A stretch of 64,000 nt of DNA. Source: Pyrocephalus nanus (taxonomy: Eukaryota; Chordata; Aves; Passeriformes; Tyrannidae). Below, in pieces: positions 53,101 to 64,000 of the stretch. The notes below the pieces were generated by a model. That model worked only from the letters and a program-made list of their open reading frames with translations. It had not been told where the DNA came from and made no database searches. Both the position numbers and the translations under genes were made by a program. Within the stretch, counting starts at the first letter, position 1. The number at the start of each line of letters is the position of its first letter. Location: the NCBI GenBank assembly GCA_038380795.1, contig CM076268.1:26669501-26733500 (forward strand), written 5' to 3'.

Positions 53101-54056
53101 CCACTTGGGTTTCTATACCAAGCCTACGAATACTTGATTCAGCTTAAGCACCAATATGGTGCTGCATAATTTTAAACCCCACATTGTCAAGTTATCAGTA
53201 TATTTTGGCATGTTTTACATTATGTGTGGTATTACGATGCAGTAATGAAGGTGGAATTCTGTAGTCGTGGTTAATCACTTTCCTTAGCTATCACGTGTAG
53301 TTCTAACAGTAACTACTGAATCTTGGGTCCAGTATAAAATCAGGCACATAAACCACTACAAACTAATATTTATAAAAGACTTGTTTTCTGCTGTTGTCAA
53401 CTCTTAATTATTATTGCAACTATTTATTAGTTGCGAATGGGCTTTTGGGGTTTTATTGTAATTAAAGCAAGATAATAGCTTTTTATATTCTCCACGATAA
53501 ATCATGATGATTTAGTAAACCTATCAACTCTTCTCACCTATTTTTCTTTCCTTTTAAGGATACATGTAATTCTATGGGTTTTAACCTAGATTTGTATGTG
53601 CAAAGGAATCTCAAAGTACTGTCCTCAGTTTTGATACAAGCATACAATTCCACATCAGTCTGCAAAGTCCATAGGTTAAATGTAGTTTCAGCGGTAGAAC
53701 ATTTATTTTAAATAACAATTAGAACTATGACCCATAAGTATTGGCCAAATTCATTAAAGCCAGTAACTGAAAGCACGAAGTGGAGAATATATATAGAATA
53801 GAAAACTATACATGCTGTTATGTAACCACATTAAAACATTATTTAAAATACAGTTAAATATATCAGTCTTTTTTTAAAATAGGGTATGAAACTGATAAAC
53901 AATAAATGGCCAATGGAAAAACAAGTTCCTTGCGTAAAATTATTCCACATATTATCACACTTAGGTCTCTGTAATTGGCATACAATTTTTTCCTGTCATA
54001 TAGTTGTTGACTGTGGGAATTCAGCCTTTCCTGAAGGAGAGGTTGGAGGTTTGTTG

Positions 54057-54071
54057 TTTTTTTTTTTTTTT
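54057..54071 (+). repeat. 15-base T run
   Basis: GGTTTGTTG precedes 15 T, followed by AATATCC. The TTTG lead-in resembles the other T/G tracts. Confidence 0.9.
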
Positions 54072-56877
54072 AATATCCTCATTGTGGATGCCTAAAGTAA
54101 CCTTGTTCTCAGACCAGCTTTTAACACTTTAACTTGTATATTGTCTACAGGCACTTTCTAAAACAGATAATCACAAAGTACTGAACTTCCATTGAATCTG
54201 TTGCAAGTACTTACTTGGTGTATGTTTCCTTCATCAGGTCTATGGCAATGTTCAACAGATGTTAGAAGTTAGAAGAGCTCTTTAAAGATGTTAACTTTAC
54301 AAGTTTACTGTAGTTGAAAATGGTATATGTAGTGATGGTGGTAATGTGTGGCATAAGACTGTATAAAAAAAAATAATGTATTGAAGTATATTGCATGTCA
54401 GAGCATTTCCCTTTTCTGAAGTACATATGTGAATCAGCAACAGGATCTCATACGTAGGAGAAAAATTCATCCAATAGTTCTATAGCCATCCAAAAGCAAC
54501 CCAGTTATTCTTTATCACACTTTCTCTTTTGGAGTTCCTTATTTGAAAAGTAATTCTTGTATTTCAGACTCTGAACGCTATAATGAAGTGACAACATGCT
54601 CCTAATTTTAGTAATTACTGAACATTTTAACATGAAGAGGGCATGAGATTAGGTTTTGCACTTGTTTGATTTTTCGTTTGTATATGGCAAATATAGTAAT
54701 ACTTTGGTTTTTCTTAGCAGGAGGATAAGTGCTAAAATAGATGTGGTGAAAGATGGCTGGTGAAGTGCCACGTATGTGTGCATGTGCATTTATGTGTGAC
54801 CAGAGCAGCCTCTTTTGACATGATCAGTTTTAGGCAAACACCCTGCAGACAATTCCATGTGTGTTGAGTCCATACATGTTATTTACACTCATGCCTTTAT
54901 TTTCTTAGGTGTTTTTATCCAAGCCATTTGCGAAGGGTGGGTCCTGCAAGCACCCTCTTTGCTATTGAAAAGATAATCATTTAATCTCAGTCCTCTGAGT
55001 CCAAAATCAATACATGCTCAGAAGAATCAAAGCCTTGTCAATTATCAGGCTATCAAAGTGTACTCTTGGAAGATTTTTCATGCCAGGTACAATATTTCAG
55101 GTTAGGGTTGTTGGTTTTTTTTAACAGAATTAGCAACCAGGTAATTAAGCTTACATTAGATCAAATAAATTAGCTCTGAGACTGGGGTTAAAAGCTGAAA
55201 GTTTGTCAGCCTAATTGTAACAAATTGTTGGTCTGACGTACAAGGTTAACAGCAGCTAAAAGCTTAGAAGGGAAAAAATATCATTCAATAGGGAAATCCT
55301 TTAAGCTTTGTTGGGCTTGGGTATATGAGGGAAGTAGGGCACACACCAGAGGACAAAGAAAAAATTTGACTTAATATTTAAGAACCTTTTATAGATTGAA
55401 AAAGCCCCAAATGTACAAAATTTAATTAGAAGCTAACGATTTGGTGTTGAGGGGAGCTGAAGGGAACAGAACTGGGAATGGCTTGTTTGAAATGACCTTG
55501 CTGTCAGGGTTTCACATAAGCTGTTAAATGTATGCAAAGAACTGCCAGGAAATCAATGAAATAAAACATTGCGGTGGTCCAGTATGGAAGCATGGGACAT
55601 AAATTACCATTTTAATTTCAATCAATATGGAAACAGATATCCCTGAAGCAGTAAAACATGACCTGCACAGAGCTCTTCATTGCAGGACAAAAGAGAATAC
55701 AACAGATATCCATAAAGCTCTCAATAGATGTTTTCAAGAATGATACTGGTTGTATTGGTTGGGTATAATTGCTACTTATCTCTTCCTGATTGGGAATATC
55801 TGCTCACAGAGTAAAGAAACTTCATAGTTTATCATTTTACAGAGATTTTTGACAGCTGACTTAAGAATTTGCAGGATGGCTTTGGAGGTCCTTGTTTTGT
55901 TTTGAAGTTTAAAGGCCTGATTAACATTTGAAATAAGTCTCTGGTATAGCTGTGAACGGGGGTCAGAATAGTGCTGCCCAAAAGATACTAAAGAGGGAAA
56001 TAAGTAGCACAGAGAATTGTATTGTAGGCCATAGTTTTATAAGTATTCCATACTGATTGTTGCCATAATCTATTAGTTTATGATGGTCTTTCATGTTTGT
56101 TTGAGTAAGCTGACTGTTTCTGTTGAGAAGGTAAACTTATTACAGTAAAATCCGATTGCTTTTCTGTTTGAATGTGAAAGTAAGGGAGCGTGAAGATTTA
56201 ATCCACTGATACCTTTAATTAGCTCCAAACCCCGTATTTAGGGCAGTATTGAGTAAGTTTGTACTTTTGCTCGTGCTTCCAGATGGTCAGCGCAGTTTGA
56301 AATGAACCTTCCGTAGGTAGTTTAGTTCAGTGACAGAAGTTCAATGGAGTGATATAATCAATAGTTATGCTAAACCAGCAAGAAAACATTTATGATATGG
56401 GTGCAGGACCTCCAAAGGACTGGGTCATTAGCAGGCCAAGGGCATCTCAGTGAAATTTTTTTGGTAAAGAGGGCTTTTTGAAATCTTAGTGGATTTTGTA
56501 TTGTATGATTGGTTTATGTACTATAGAGCAGCTCATCTATATGAATTTTTCATTGAATTTCAGATTTGAATGAAATCAGAAGGAAAATAAATGCAAGTTA
56601 CTTCCATTTATCTGGTTTCTGCAGCAAATCTGTCCAGCTGAGGAGTTAGCATAATATCTTTTCTGAGACACCAAGCTGTCCAAATAAAACAAGTCAGTCA
56701 TAAACTCACTGAATGGTTCAGTGTGTCTCTTCCTGACTTTATAACGAAACTTGAAGCAGAATGACAAAGGTGCACATAGTTTCATTCTACCTATAATCAG
56801 ATCATGTGGTTAATGCCTACAGCAGGTGCCCTCTTTCTTCTGTCAGGAAAAAAGTGTTTGGGAACTTTGTATACTCA

Positions 56878-56979
56878 TTTTTTGTTTGGTTGGGGTTTTG
56901 TGTGTTTGGGTTTTTTTTTTGGGGGGGTGGGGGGTGTTTTGGGGTTGTTGGTTGGTTGGTTGGGTTGAGTTGTTTTGTT
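56878..56979 (+). repeat. Long T/G-only tract with quadruplex motif
   Basis: About 100 bases contain only T and G except for one A. Units include TTTGGTTGGGG, ten T, seven G, six G and a clean (TTGG)n block. Within it 56921-56944 fits the pattern of four G runs of at least three with loops of 1-6 bases, a standard quadruplex motif on the + strand and so in NRG3 pre-mRNA. The open frame across it (Phe/Val/Gly/Trp-rich) is an artefact. Confidence 0.9.
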
Positions 56980-58180
56980 ATAGGGAATGGCTTTGTTAAT
57001 AGGAGATTAGCAGTATCTTCCTATTCCTGGGACTTGCTCATTAAAGAAAACAATTAGCACCCTCCAAATATAATTGGGGGGGTGTAAAGGGGTATTAATC
57101 AGGTTTTGCAAATCTGTTGATGCACTCTGCTTTAGAGCTGTTTCAGAGAAATGTTATAAAAAGAAGTTGGCTGGAAAAAAAATAGAGAAGGTCACTAATT
57201 ATGCCAGCTTGTTTGTAAATTTGAACATCCTGCTGGCAAATACTGAGTTTACTCCCATTTTGAAGCAACTGTCTTGTGTCCTGTGCATGTTAAATTTTAT
57301 CATCTCACCTTGTCAGATAATTTCTAAGGCTCAGTGTTCCAGTAATACACAACCACTGGCGTTTGATGCCAAGAAGTTTCTAAACCCCTTTTTTCATTAA
57401 TCTTCATAACTGCAGTGATTGTCTGCAATTCGTAGAGTGAGAGACAAAGATCCGGTCTCCAGTTAGAGAACACTTCAGTAAGTTAAATGTATTCAGTTGG
57501 TTGAGTAAGCACTTAAACAGCTGCTAATAAAATCTCAGTTCTGTAGGGAATTATCTTTGTTAACTCATGGATATACTGAACTTTAGAAAAGGATGAACTT
57601 CACGCTTCTCTTTAAAGGGTGAAAAGAGATGGAGGTGGAAATTGCATATCAATTTAGTCAAGATATTGTGAGACTGGGCCGGAATGTATTTTATGGGTAG
57701 ATATTTACATCCTTTTTTGGGTTTTATCACTCAGATTTTATCTTAACAATTGACACAGCTAGCAAGTGCTCATACGTAATGTGAACACTAGTGAAGATAC
57801 ACTTGCAAAGTCTTTCTTCAGGTTTTGGGATCAATTCTTTGCTCTTCAATAACACCAAAAAAAATTAAAACTGGAGAGGTAAGCTGGAGGAATATGACTG
57901 GGTTTCACATTAGAGCAGAGGACAAGTTTATCCATTTATCTAAATTCTATTAGGCTGATACTTCTACAGCAAAATAATGGAACTTTCTTTGTCAACCAGC
58001 TGTTTCCAAAAATGTTTGTCTTCATAAGCAGATTGAAATGACACTAGCTGATTTTCAGGCCATAAACAAGTATCAGTCTCCTTGTGCATAAGTGCTCACA
58101 AGAAGTTCTCAGCACTCGGGGCCAGTGCATGCTGTGGTGTTCCCCTAAAACAATAAAAGGAAAGGTTCCATTTTCCATAA

Positions 58181-58290
58181 ATATGCAGCAGAACTGTTAC
58201 TGCCTTCTCAAATTGCAGAAGAATCACACATCAGGTTTCTAGTTTGAGGGAGGAGCATTACCATGCAAATAGGTTTGATGCTGTTTTTAT
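58181..58290. promoter_or_regulatory. Possible conserved non-coding element with octamer motif
   Basis: The stretch is complex, unique sequence and contains ATGCAAAT at 58263-58270, the POU/Oct octamer, beside TTCCATAAATATGCAG near 58173. The call rests only on motif content and texture; no alignment was possible. Confidence 0.2.
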
Positions 58291-58510
58291 TCTGTGGCAT
58301 ATCTCTAGAGACTGGAGAATTCATTTGTTGTAAAAAGTGGAGGTACGCGGGAAGTGCTACGAGGTGTCAAAACCAGTTTGCAGCTTTTCTGGGCTGTCTG
58401 TGATTCCTGGGGAACTTGTACAGTTTGTTCTGCCCTTTCTTCTGCAGTCAAATAAGCTCTCCCTTTGCCTAAGGAGATCTGGGAGTTTGGAGGGACTGAT
58501 TTAAAGAGAG

Positions 58511-58548
58511 TTGTTTTGGGGTTTTTTGGGGTTTTTGGGTTTTTTTTA
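58511..58548 (+). repeat. T/G tract with three G runs
   Basis: TTGTTTTGGGG, TTTTTTGGGG, TTTTTGGG and a T run form an evenly spaced TTTTTGGG-like repeat of about 10 bases. One G run short of a standard quadruplex motif. Confidence 0.85.
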
Positions 58549-61149
58549 CTATTTTTGGTTATGTTTGTGAGATTAAATATTCTTCTGTATAAATTATCAT
58601 TATTTAATTGTAGTTACTGATTCCAAACCCATGGTGCTTTAATGCTTCCCAACTCTACTTAATGGCCTGAACTCAGTCTCCCAAGGAAACATAAATAAAC
58701 CTTATAATAGATTGGTGTCAATATTGTTTCTTAGATACGCATCAGGTAATCTGACTTTAAAGCCAAATGCTCGGAAAGGATAACACTGAATTTGACCACT
58801 GCATTCTCAATCTCTAATCCAGGTCTTCGGCAATTAGTGAGGTTGATGCAGAGCATATAAACTGATTTTAGCTGTTAGGTCAAAAGAAGCCCAGAAAAGC
58901 TTTTGGTTATGATAAACTATTGTTAATAACAGAAAGGGACACAATTTATATTAATACATGAATATTTGCCGATTTCAAACCTAACACTTAATAAAGGACA
59001 GGGAGGAGACTCTTGTTCAGTGGTTTTCTGTATTAGGTACTAAGACTAGTTTCAGGTTCCCATGGACAAATGAAAGATGATAATTTAGCTTCAGGAAAAC
59101 AAGCAAGTTTACATGAAGAATGAGATGCCTGCGTGAGAGTGAGGACTCTTCTTGTTCTCCTGAAGTAGTAGTGTAAAATACAGCAGTATTTTAGAATGGA
59201 GCAAATACCCTTTTAAACCTAAAAATTATAAAGCCTCTATTAGTGTGGCATTTTTATGTTCAGTTATTAGTTGGTGTAAGATATAAAACTACTTACCTAG
59301 TATAGTTTTCTGAGTGTATATATGTGTTTCATAGGCATATCTGTGTATAGTATAAAGGGAAAGAGAGCTGTAAGATCAAACATTTGGCATTAAATGCAGC
59401 TGTTATTTCTGACATGTAATAGAGTTCTGTCTATGTGCAAAATATTTGTGGAGAGAAAGAGTACAAGTGGGATAGTTTCATCCTGGGGTAATACTGTTTA
59501 GTTTGTTGAAAACAAATTTCATTTTTTTATTTCTATTTCCTTTCTTGGAAAAAGTACAGTATTTGTATCTAATTTGAGGCAAAGTAATTAGCATTTACTT
59601 TGATTTTTTTCTTTGGTATTCTTTGAACAGTCAGACACATTGACTGCTGATGAGCACATAGGACTCTAGGTTTTATTTCCTGCTCTAGCTCCTAAAGAAA
59701 TCTAGTCTTTATTGCTAATTAATTTCTTACTATTACTCTTTTTCTTTGTAAAATAGTACTGGCTTTTCAAAAAAGGAAACAGAAGTACTAGTAAATTTGA
59801 GAAGAGCATTATTTGAGTTTAAGATTTCAAACCCTTTAAATCTAAAATGAATTTTTGAAATTTCAGTTCTGTAATCCAAAAACTCTTAAGCTGTCTAAGA
59901 TGTCACACTATGGTGTATGAAATAATCTGATGTTTAAATGATAAGAAAAATGAAAAATAATTTGATTTTTTTTTTATAAAAGTTCCTACGCTTGGCTTGT
60001 CTAATATCACTGAAAATACCATATGTTTAAAGGTAGTTGTACATTTCTATACTTGACTGAATCTGACACCTTCCTAGAGTCATTTTACTTTGGAGCATTG
60101 CAGAGATTTTTCTTAAAGGCAGGCAGAGTCCAGCCCCCTGAGCCTGTTTACGTGGAAAGGAGGAGTTTTTGAGAGCTCTATGCAGCTACCTACAAGTGCT
60201 GGATTTGCACTAAATACATTAGTTTGCAGAAAAGGGTATTTGCTCATGATGATCACCTGATCCTTTGTGGGTAAGGTATTTTAAGAAACCATAGCACTGA
60301 TGAAAGAAATATCAGAAGAAGTAAAAAAGTCACGGGTTGAAGAGGGATGCAAGTCTGTGACCTCTTGCCACTTTAACTAAGCTTTTCTGTTACTTTTTGT
60401 TGTTGGAGGGTTAGTTTGGGTGGGTTTCTTTACCATTTTTTATTTTATGAAAGAAATAGGTAGGATCATAAATGTACTTTGATTGGATCTGGCAAAAGTT
60501 TGATCTCCTCTGAGTCCACAGATGCAAATATGTACTGCCACTCTTATGCAGTGTCCAGAGCTGCTGAATATTTATATAAAAATCAAATTTATGCATAATA
60601 TTCACTGAAAAGATGAAAGGACAGAAATCACTATCTAACAGATACTGATTACCTCATCCTATCCAGTCTTAGAAAGAACAGAGACAGCGTTAATACAAGA
60701 TTTCTGCCTTGCTGCTTGGTGCCATCACACATAATTTGGGTTTATTTGATCAGGTCAATCTCCCAGAGAAAACTCATAGAGGAGCAGCAGTTACCTGTGA
60801 AATAAATACAACCTCTGCTGTTCCAGTGTTCATTTTCCTGCGCTTGCACTGCCAAGGTCCCTGCGTTCGGCCAGACCTGTGTAAGCCACCTTTGAAGAGC
60901 CCATGTTCACTTCAGGAAACTACACCTCTGCTTTTAATAGTAGCATTCATTAAAGAGAAGCAACTTATCTGTTCATTATTCAGGGTGTGAATTTAAAAGC
61001 ATTACAATTTTTTAAAAAAATTTTTTTTAAGGTGAATTATGCTCTGTTACAGTCGTGGTTACAGTTACACATTTAATTAGATTTACTGTGAAAAGAACAT
61101 ACAGGCTTCATAAAGTGGATTTATGGTTTCAATTTGTTTCTAATTTTGA

Positions 61150-61183
61150 TTTTTTTGTTTGTTTGTTTTTGTTTTTTTTTGTT
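61150..61183 (+). repeat. (TTTG)n / T-rich tract
   Basis: TTTTTTTG, TTTG, TTTG, TTTTTG and a T run follow each other. It ends in GTTATAG and so mimics a splice acceptor, but the frame set by the EGF exon closes after 15 codons. Confidence 0.8.
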
Positions 61184-61325
61184 ATAGTATCCTTGCATCT
61201 CTGGCAGAGGCATCACCACCTGGTGACATTTAGTCAGCATTTTAGTTGTGCGTTTAAATGTATTAACAAAGTTAGTTCTAGCTTGTCTCACATAAATTGT
61301 AGGATTTAATTTAGGGTACATGAGT

Positions 61326-61376
61326 ATGTTTTTGTATTCCAGCAATAGCAGGGATGTTTTTGTGTTCCAGGGATAG
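61326..61376. repeat. Tandem duplication, period 28
   Basis: ATGTTTTTGTATTCCAGCAA at 61326 recurs at 61354 as ATGTTTTTGTGTTCCAGGGA; 20 of the first 23 bases are equal. A short GCAGGG-like spacer separates the copies. Confidence 0.8.
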
Positions 61377-63660
61377 TCTAAATCACCAAATTCTCCACAA
61401 TTTTTTTTGTATGTAGCAGACCTGCCTGTTTTTACATCTCTTCCATTTGTCCAAAGATCAGGTCTGGGGTAATGCTTAATGTTGAGTGTACTGTGTATGG
61501 TATCATCCTTTTCATGCCATTGTTTGAAATGTTACTCTTGCAGCTGTAATGATTTTAATCTCACCACTGTCTTCTTTCTAGACCATTTAGCAAGGACCTT
61601 TAGAAGTCTGTGTCAGGAGTGTTATTTACAGCAAAATATTTCCTTTCTTTCTCCCCAGAATTGACTTCTGTAAATTCAATTAGACATTGTACTATATGAG
61701 ATAACCAAGGACTGAGACCTTTTAATGTGGAAAATACCCCATGTTTCCTAAAATTCTATTTTCTATTCTCATTTTACTGTCTATTTCAGTGGTGGAATTT
61801 TCTTCTCCTTTTTTAAAAAAGCGCTATCTTGTTGATCATGTTGTATGTGATAACCAGGTGCGTTGCCACTGCACATAGCACTGAGGATTTTCACAGGAAA
61901 TATTTCTTGACAATTTTTCTTTTAACTTATGTAAAATGCACGTTGAAAATGGATTTCAGGTATCAATTACAAACCTGTACCTGGATTCTGAACGTGCTTG
62001 TTATTGAACAAAGAGTTTTTGGTTAGATTTACTACTGAAAGAAGTCAAATATGTGAAACTTTAAGAGGAGAGATCATTTGGGTGATTTCCTAAAGTTTAA
62101 GTGAACCTAATCTACTTCTGAAACTAGTTGTGATTTTTTGCATTGCTGTATACAACACAACTAATATGTATGTTCTGCAAAAAAAAAATTGTATATGAGC
62201 CTGTCTGCAAAAACCTTCTCTCAACTAGTAGTAATTGTGTGGAGGGTGCAAAGCAAATTAACCCAAAGCAAAACCACGACATGGGTCAGCAGTAGATGTA
62301 TCTGCACTAAACAAGAAATGGGAGAAACAAATCATATCTTCTAATGGTATGTATTGCACATGTGAGGCTTGTTTGTGTTTATTCCATTAAGGAAAAAATA
62401 ATTCTTAAATGCATCTGAGCTGCAAACACATGAAAAATTTCATTCTGGAGAGCTTTGCTCTTGTGTTAAACAACATGTGCATCACACATATTTCTGTATT
62501 GACAGCATACTGATGTGCATGGTGTCATATCAGAACACTCACCTGTGTTCCCTTACCAGCATAACTAATAAAGTGCCCCCCATGGTGGCCAAGAGCATGT
62601 CTGAAGATCAGAGGCTTTCTTTAATCCCTGCAATACCTCTGTACCATCTTCCAGTCTGTGTGATACATACTGTGTAAGAGAATCCAGTGGTGTAGTTTAC
62701 AAGGGCTGAGCTTGAACCTGTGATTTGGAAAAGCAGGAGGGTTTAAGAATTTACATTCATTATTTTGTAGGCAAATTTTAATAAATTGCTATAAATGTGT
62801 AATTTGTAACCTATGTGCTATCTTCCTCTGTCGAGTTCAAGGCTGCAGAACAGTTAGTTTCTTGTTGCCATTCTTTGGTGCAAAACCCTGATGTGGTCTT
62901 CTGAGGCTTGTAGACCCAAAACTATTATTTTCTCTGTAGGGTTCTGGGCTGTGTGCCAGTTTGTTTTGTGTCTGTGCAGTATTGTATCTATTGCTGCCTA
63001 GTAATTTGCCTCTGCTGGGTAAGTGCCTGCCTCTCTTTCAGAGCACATAAACAATTCTGGAGAAGAAATAATAGGTTAGATGACTTGTATTTTCAGCCAC
63101 GTACAAGCGGGGTGTAGGGTCAAGAGAATATCCTCTGGAAGAATCCACCCTTTTATCAGAGGCTGAAGTGTGAACTTCAAGTTAGATGCTGCATTTCAGT
63201 CCTCCTGGCCCATGGTGCTTTATTCAGTAGAAGGCATGTTTGGGCTTTTATCCCCTGGCATTGATCTGAATTACTGCAAGTAGGAGGAGGAATCAATTCT
63301 GTTTGCTGCTTGATTTGAGCTGCCTGAACTATAGAGTCACATTTTAATTTAAACTTAGTTCACAGTACAAAAGATAAGGGCTCCTTCCAGACATACTATT
63401 AGATCTCAAGGTTTCTGTTAAAATTTCAACACTTATCCACTTATCTCATGAATAAAAGGTTTCTGTTTTAATTCTAGTAATACCCCATGTGAAAACCCCC
63501 AGCACAAGGAGATCTGTTGCTGAGAGCACATAAATAGCTACAGAATTCAGATATATTGATTTCCTCTGCTTAGTTAAGGGAGGGATCAGCACCCAGCTTT
63601 GCTAATAGCACTGCTGCCTGCACTCGCCTCATCTGCTGTAGCTCTACACAACTTTCCCTA

Positions 63661-64000
63661 GCTGACATCTCTTGCCTGTAGTGTGAGTTACTGATCTTAT
63701 ACAACTGAAAGCCCAGAAATGGATTCAACACTGAGGCTGAAATCTTCTCTGTGTCTTGCAGAGCTTCATTGTAGCAGCATAGCCTTTTCTCTGAGATTTT
63801 TATTACTGTGATGTTTCCTATGACAACATATTTCAAATAATTATTGTTTTTCAGTGCTTGCATAACATTCATGTCAAAGGGAGAAAATCTTCTTCCCTTC
63901 TTTATTTTGTGTTTAAGTGCAACTGTCACAGGACTTACCATCACCTGGGGTTATGAGCTCATGGAGTTTGAATGACTGAGTTGGTTGTTGCTCCATGTTA
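63661..64000. other. End of window, no gene recognised
   Basis: Unique sequence with a minus-strand open frame of 124 codons (63570-63944). The peptide is rich in Lys, Asn and Leu and shows no recognisable domain. With the flanking sequence outside the window it cannot be judged further and is treated as chance. Confidence 0.4.

Larger units (their letters stand above)
31906..64000 (+). other. NRG3: NRG3 intron downstream of the EGF exon, 5' part
   Basis: No continuation of the EGF domain (an exon opening with a base that completes Arg, then Cys-Lys-Glu-Gly) was found in the remaining 32 kb, so this is read as the start of a long intron. It is AT-rich, with simple repeats, two long C runs, two short tandem duplications and one candidate alternative exon, listed separately. 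I noticed no CR1 copy as clear as those in the upstream half, but diverged ones may have been missed by eye. The right boundary is outside the window. Confidence 0.85.

Noticed and set aside
56806..57057. Open frame with Phe/Gly/Val/Trp-rich segment
   Set aside because: Artefact of the long T/G tract at 56878-56979.
61150..61250. Possible alternative acceptor at GTTATAG after a T-rich tract
   Set aside because: In the phase set by the EGF exon the frame closes after 15 codons and the sequence lacks the fifth EGF cysteine, so it is not the next NRG3 exon.
63570..63944. 124-codon minus-strand open frame near the window end
   Set aside because: No family resemblance and no gene context; the + strand is NRG3 intron. 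Treated as chance.
1..64000. tRNA, rRNA, CRISPR array, bacterial operons, intact retrovirus or DNA transposon
   Set aside because: None of the defining structures (cloverleaf with conserved loops, regular repeat-spacer units, paired long terminal repeats, transposase frame) was seen on either strand.

Overview
This window reads as AT-rich, gene-poor vertebrate intronic DNA, most likely from a bird. The clues are several decayed CR1-type LINE fragments (the dominant repeat of bird and reptile genomes), no Alu-, B1- or L1-like sequence that I could recognise, low CpG, and otherwise mostly unique sequence. No bacterial or viral gene organisation is visible: almost every long open frame is short, starts without context, and looks like chance.

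Only one protein-coding exon is convincing. It lies on the + strand at 31776-31905 and encodes the first four cysteines of the EGF-like domain of neuregulin-3 (NRG3), an ErbB4 ligand of the nervous system. It has a strong acceptor (a pyrimidine-rich tract ending in CAG), a textbook GTAAGT donor, and intron phases 1 and 2. Everything to its left is the 3' part of the preceding NRG3 intron and everything to its right the 5' part of the following intron. NRG3 is known in mammals as a very large gene with giant introns, so a single 130-base exon in 64 kb is expected.

Layout: 1-31775 is the upstream intron, with a probable CR1 tail on the minus strand (about 4246), an older + strand CR1 piece (about 7078-7405), a clear + strand CR1 3' end (about 13540-13660), several T/G-rich tracts and long T runs, and a 14-bp perfect hairpin at 18523-18564. 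31776-31905 is the exon. 31906-64000 is the downstream intron, with more T/G tracts, two long C runs, a TA/TG microsatellite, two short tandem duplications, and a T/G tract holding a quadruplex-forming motif near 56921.

The most interesting points are: (a) a possible alternative NRG3 exon at 35369-35538, with a good acceptor in exactly the phase needed to join the EGF exon, 53 open codons and then a stop, which would cut the EGF domain short; (b) a strong strand bias of T runs and T/G tracts that agrees with the transcription direction of NRG3; (c) a 169-codon antisense open frame at 14003-14512. All three are hypotheses from reading alone. No new biological system could be supported.
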